From NCBI GenBank assembly GCA_012845835.1, contig JABAKD010000023.1:9057840-9121839 (forward strand): DNA of 64,000 bases, given 5' to 3'. The notes beneath the pieces are model-generated. The model was not told where the DNA came from. It made no database searches and was given only the letters and a program-made list of their open reading frames with translations. Of this stretch, positions 60,400 through 64,000 are shown piece after piece. A program made the translations under genes and the position numbers. This stretch comes from Undaria pinnatifida. Its lineage: Eukaryota; Sar; Phaeophyceae; Laminariales; Alariaceae. The first letter of the stretch is position 1. The number at the start of each line of letters is the position of its first letter.

Positions 60400-60722
60400 A
60401 CGCAGTGGTATCAGTGTTCGTCTGAAGTGATTTGTGAATAACGGGAGGGCTCCGCAAGCCCAAAATCGTCGGAAATGAGCCATTTTTTTTGCGTGTTACC
60501 CCCTCGTGTACTCGTAGGCCATGGGGATTTTTTATTCGGTGGAAGTTTTGTTTTTTCTCCAAATCAGTTGTTGGGCGAGGTCTTAAGCTCCGAATTAAGG
60601 AACCCCAGAAGTATGAGAATACGTGGAAGTGTGGTGAGCTAAAGCTTTATTTTTCCCCATCCGCCGGAGGATAAGAAAAAAAAAAAAAACAGAAAAAAGC
60701 GGTGCACCACTCCGGTAGCGTG
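60400..60722 (+). mobile_element. M1 MITE inside the minisatellite, itself split by N1
   Basis: TGTTCGTCTGAAGTGATTTG, CCCAAAATCGTCGGAAATGA, TAGGCCATGGGGATTTTTTA, GAGGTCTTAAGCTCCGAATT, then N1, then AAAAAGCGGTGCACCACTCC. The outer tips are diverged. Confidence 0.75.
60609..60692 (+). mobile_element. N1 retroposon, 3' end, inside M1
   Basis: GTATGAGAATACGTGGAAGT, GTGGTGAGCTAAAGCTTTAT, CCATCCGCCGGAGGATAAG, then a 15-base A run. AGAA on each side may be a short target duplication. Confidence 0.8.
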
Positions 60723-61010
60723 GGTCACTCACTGCTTGTTGCTCTTCTCTGTGCCAAGCGATTTCACGGGTACTGTAGCGGGCAACCGGCACTACTCAAC
60801 AGGCACTACGACTCCGCGCGTTGCCACTGCTTGTTGCTCCCCTCGGTGCCAAGCGATCTCACAGGCACTGTCGTAGCGGGCAACCGGCACTACTCAACCG
60901 GCACTGTAACGGAAACCGGCACTACCCCGCGAACAATGCGACTACTTGTTTCTCTGTGCCGAACGACTTGACAGGCACTGCAGCGGGCAACCGGCACTAA
61001 AGCCATCCAA

Positions 61011-61554
61011 CGGTGGGGGGTGCATGTTGTGGACCAAACGTTTCAGATTGGTTGAGCTCCTCGAGTGTTGGACTATCGTGTCTCACGAGTATACTACTAC
61101 TACTACTACTACTACTATTTACGAGTATTTACAATAATGTTTGTATTTCTGGTATTTAGGACTATGGCACAGAAATCTTGGGGTTGGAGGAACGAATATC
61201 TGCCTAGGGGGTCTTGTTTTGGGTGAGATGTTGGCCTTCCTCGTGTTAGTGTAGGAGTTCAAAAGCTTCTGCTTCCCCCCTCTATTGCGGGGGACAGTGT
61301 ATATATAGCAAAATAGAACCCTCGATACGCACTAAATTGCAAAATCCTATATATATATATATTTTTTTTTTTTCTTGCCAAGCATCTTGGTCCTGATTAC
61401 TGCATTCGTTTGTAATAGCGCGGGATGGCTCACTGCTCAACCGGCGCCAGTGCGAGGCACCTCTGCTAGTTTGTTGTACCTGATATTTTTGGTACTGGAA
61501 TGTGGCGCGAGGGGGGGTCGGTGTGGTATGGATGAACATTCGGATGTGCCACAA
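61011..61554. other. Unassigned stretch with a TAC microsatellite
   Basis: ACTACTACT run at 61093-61117 and AT run at 61345-61362. No gene. Confidence 0.5.
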
Positions 61555-61555
61555 T

Positions 61556-61836
61556 GATCATCCTACCCGCGGGCATAGTCCCACCATGATCCCACCTGGA
61601 CCTGAAACCCTCCTCCAAACCATTAAAATAGTTACCCCGGCATGCAGCAAAATGGGTCGGCGTGCGCTTCCTTCGTATACGAGTGTTTACTAGACAACAT
61701 CGTCCTACCCGGGCATAGTCCCACCATGATCCCACCTGGACCTGAAACCCTCCAAGCAATTAAAATAGCAGCCGCCTCTGCATGCGGAAAAAACGGTCGG
61801 CGTGCGCTTCCTTTGTACTAGTATATATATATACTA
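61556..61836. repeat. Tandem duplication, unit about 143 bp
   Basis: GGGCATAGTCCCACCATGAT, CCCACCTGGACCTGAAACCC, GGTCGGCGTGCGCTTCCTT recur at 61714 onward. Confidence 0.85.
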
Positions 61837-62650
61837 GAAAATACACGGGGGGGGCGGTCGACGTCGATTATCTTTAGGCGTAACTAACTTATCTTCCCGC
61901 CCGAAATATGATCCCACACTGACGTGATCTCTTCAAACCGACCTCCGTTTGGGTATAAGGCATAAGTTTGTAATATACTGTTAATGATAGAGCGCCACAG
62001 ACAGTAGTTTGGAGCGCTATTTTTTTGTTTCGTTGCAAGCGGGTTTTGCACGAGAAACGGTTTTTTTTTTTTACCAGATACACAGGGGGAAGTGTTTTGT
62101 TTAGACTGGAGTTACGTGTGCAGCACACCCCTAGGCCCTGCATGACAGAAAGAACATAAATAGTTTTTTGAGCCTCTGGGCCAAAATGAGAAGTTCTTCC
62201 TACTCGTTGACGTCACGACCCGCACGCCCTTGTGAGGCCAGTCATGATTTTCCCAGCGACCGCACATTTGTTAGCGCACGCATCCAGTGCCCGTCCTGAT
62301 CATTATTTGCCCTACCGTAGAGAAATACCAGCTCTGGGGTCACAGGCATTCCCGTCCTGCGAGAGCGGGTACGAGTTCTGTGGTCGCAGGCAAGGCCGCA
62401 GGCAGATCGACACACTACCACCTTGATTCGCGAGACGGAGAAAACGAAACTTCGTCGCGCAGATTGGCCGAGGTAAGGGAAGGCAAGGGCAGCGTTCCCT
62501 TGGTACGAAGAGAGCATGGCGAAAGCGAGCGAAGAACAAGGAAGACAATGACTTGTTGGCATTGTGGGGACCCCAAATAAACAAAGAACGAAAACGAAAT
62601 GTCGGGAAAAAGTGACGATCGGCCAGGCCAGGCTCACAACGATGCAACGT
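61837..62650. other. Unassigned stretch
   Basis: Open frames at 62287-62580 (plus) and 62242-62862 (minus) lack motifs; the minus one includes the GGT tract. Confidence 0.4.
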
Positions 62651-62654
62651 GAAC

Positions 62655-62790
62655 TGCTACTGCTGTATGTTGTTGTGGTTGGTGGTGGTTTTAGTGGTAG
62701 TGGTTCTGGTGGTGGTGGTGGTGGTGGTAGTGTTCTCACATTAACTCGTATAATCAAATTTGCGGTCTCAGGACAGGCCCCGGTCACTCT
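62655..62790 (+). repeat. D3 microsatellite-linked repeat, copy 4
   Basis: GGT tract, then GTTCTCACATTAACTCGTAT, AATCAAATTTGCGGTCTCAG and GACAGGCCCCGGTCAC. Confidence 0.75.
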
Positions 62791-62877
62791 TGAAGTGGTA
62801 GAATACCCATGGGAGAAAATAGAACAACATCGAATGTGGTATAGGTATGCTTGGTATAGCATTGCTGAAGCAAGTCG

Positions 62878-63410
62878 CTAGATTAGGGGATGGTGTGTTT
62901 TTTGCCGAATTCCAGTGTAGCTGGTAAGGAGATATGCTACACGAGCGTGGGTGGCATGAGCTATCGTACGCTGCACATCCATGCCCATGGTTTGTAGTAT
63001 CCATTCATTTTTCTCCTTACTTAATTATCTTATACAAGTACATGAGTTCGGGCAGAGGTATTCGGAACAGAGTATTCGAGTAGCCACACGGAGTCCTCCT
63101 GAAATTAGCCGCATCGTGGGCAATTACAGGTAAACAAATTAACGGGCAGCGTTGCTGGTACACACCCAAGAGCGTAACAAAAAGCAAGCAACAAAACACG
63201 AAAAAAACTAACTTAGCCCCCCGTCCCTAATAGCTTCCAAAAGGGAAACAAAAAGTCGACCAAAACTGACGATTGCAGAATCAGCCACGGATCACACGAC
63301 GCAACGCAGACTGCTAGATGAAGGGGTGGTGTGTTTTTATATCGGATTCCCATGCTAGGAGATGTGCGACGCGAGCGTAGCATGAACTACGTACGGTACG
63401 ATGAAAAGCT
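62878..63410. repeat. D4 repeat, two copies about 430 bp apart
   Basis: GCTAGATTAGGGGATGGTGT, GAGATATGCTACACGAGCGT and GGCATGAGCTATCGTACG (62878-62975) recur as GCTAGATGAAGGGGTGGTGT, GAGATGTGCGACGCGAGCGT and GCATGAACTACGTACGG (63313-63400). Confidence 0.75.
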
Positions 63411-63556
63411 TACGCCTAGGCCTCTGGCAAGACCTTTTCTTTTGTTTAGTGTATTATTGCGTATGTAATGTTATGTATACGTACAGCAGTAGTACCTGGT
63501 GTATATATACCCTGGTATGTGAATTTCAATAGGTTATACCTGATACATGATATGGA

Positions 63557-63855
63557 CCGGTCGCCCCGGTGGCGTATCAGGTTATCCTCGAGCCTGTTAT
63601 AGGTCAGTTTCGTGAGTCACCGAGCCCCGCCGAGTGCATACTCGTATAAATTCGTTGGAACTTTTTCTTGAGTACAAATTGGCGTGCGGAAAGCGCGAGA
63701 GCGTGAGTTAGCAACACTCGATGAAACATCGACGAGCAGTGGAACTGCTGAACCCTATGCGCGATACAAAATTGAAGGCAAGAACCGGGGGGGAGAAGGA
63801 CGACACCTGTGACTACGGCTTGTCTAGAAGCTGGAAAATAGAAGTGTGAGAATTA
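63557..63855 (+). mobile_element. S1 SINE
   Basis: Head CCGGTCGCCCCGGTGGCGTA, A-box TGGCGTATCAGG; the B box is damaged (GTGAGTCACCGAGCCCCGC, an insertion). Body AAAGCGCGAGAGCGTGAGTT, CTATGCGCGATACAAAATTG, GGCTTGTCTAGAAGCTGG. Confidence 0.85.
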
Positions 63856-63914
63856 GACAGAAAAAAAATGGAACAGTATATTGAGCTCGTAGCCAACGGA
63901 GTGCTGGGGTGAGA

Positions 63915-63975
63915 GGTGGTCTATGAAAGGTGGTCTATGAAAGGTGGTCTATGAAAGGTGGTCTGTGATGAGCCC
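63915..63975. repeat. 14-bp tandem repeat GGTGGTCTATGAAA
   Basis: Four units, the last with GTCTGTGA. At the window edge, so the array may have ended here or be part of a larger region. Confidence 0.9.
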
Positions 63976-64000
63976 GCGTTTCCTCGCTTATTTTGTCGCC

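Larger units (their letters stand above)
60275..61010. repeat. ~110-bp minisatellite (GGCACT..CAACCGGCACTA), interrupted
   Basis: Units share CTGCTTGTTGCTCCCCTC, GTGCCAAGCGATTTCACAGG, CACTGTAGCGGGCAACCGGC, ACTACTCAACAGGCACTA and ACTCCGCGC. One unit lies before the M1 insertion (60283-60397) and about three after it (60728-61005). Related GGAAACCGGCACTACGGCAC is at 58715. Confidence 0.8.

Noticed and set aside
62560-62580. CWHCG zinc-knuckle-like end of the frame 62287-62580
   Set aside because: Only one CxxC pair before a stop. A retroviral-type knuckle needs CX2CX4HX4C.
62242-62862. 206-codon minus-strand ORF
   Set aside because: It begins in D3 and crosses the GGT tract. The remaining part has no motif.

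Overview
This looks like nuclear DNA from a eukaryote with a repeat-rich genome. I see no operons, no Shine-Dalgarno context and no dense ORFs. I do see long stretches without coding capacity, class II transposon termini with target-site duplications, SINEs with tRNA-type polymerase III promoters, a non-LTR retrotransposon, a Copia relic and many micro- and minisatellites. The organism cannot be named from this. An algal or other protist genome (for example a stramenopile) would fit the mix of repeats and the C-ending codons of the one host exon, but that is inference.

Host genes: only one stretch is convincingly host coding sequence. It is the first exon of a glutathione S-transferase on the minus strand (2238-2387). 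It has the catalytic Tyr and the GRAE motif and ends at a GT donor. A decayed second copy of its start lies 500 bp upstream (2748-2891). The rest of the gene is not recognisable between the donor and the window edge. Two further stretches (6763-7263 and 24379-24784) are open and could be coding, but neither has a recognisable family. I find no complete protein-coding gene and no true tRNA or rRNA gene.

Retroelements: a LINE is present as two decayed copies. One is the N-terminal endonuclease half (10723-11121). The other runs from the C-terminal endonuclease through the reverse transcriptase to the C-terminus, with an internal deletion (15469-18055). In both, a ~310 bp segment with GT...AG ends sits at the same point of the endonuclease domain, and a third copy of it lies elsewhere (43314-43741). 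A Copia polyprotein fragment is at 13486-13755. Three tRNA-derived SINE families (called S1, S2, S3 here) and a further A-tailed retroposon (N1) are scattered through the window.

DNA transposons: the commonest element is a ~250-340 bp MITE (M1) with termini containing GCTACGATAGAGG. It occurs about 13 times, once with a nine-unit satellite grown inside it. A 90-bp TTAA-flanked MITE (M2) has inserted at TTAA sites inside M1 at least twice, which reveals its target duplication. A 998-bp element with perfect 53-bp inverted termini, a TCA duplication and a Harbinger-like N-terminal ORF (29114-30111) has split a copy of a fold-back repeat family (F1). A separate ~1.2 kb imperfect inverted repeat lies at 44735-45915.

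Satellites: pure pentamer arrays of GGGTC, CCCAA and CCGAA, a ~50-bp unit containing GGGTC runs at two or three loci, a dimeric ~125-bp minisatellite (40685-41325) and several others fill much of the rest. The layout is therefore a graveyard of nested mobile elements around at least one host gene fragment. Many insertions can be ordered in time from their nesting.
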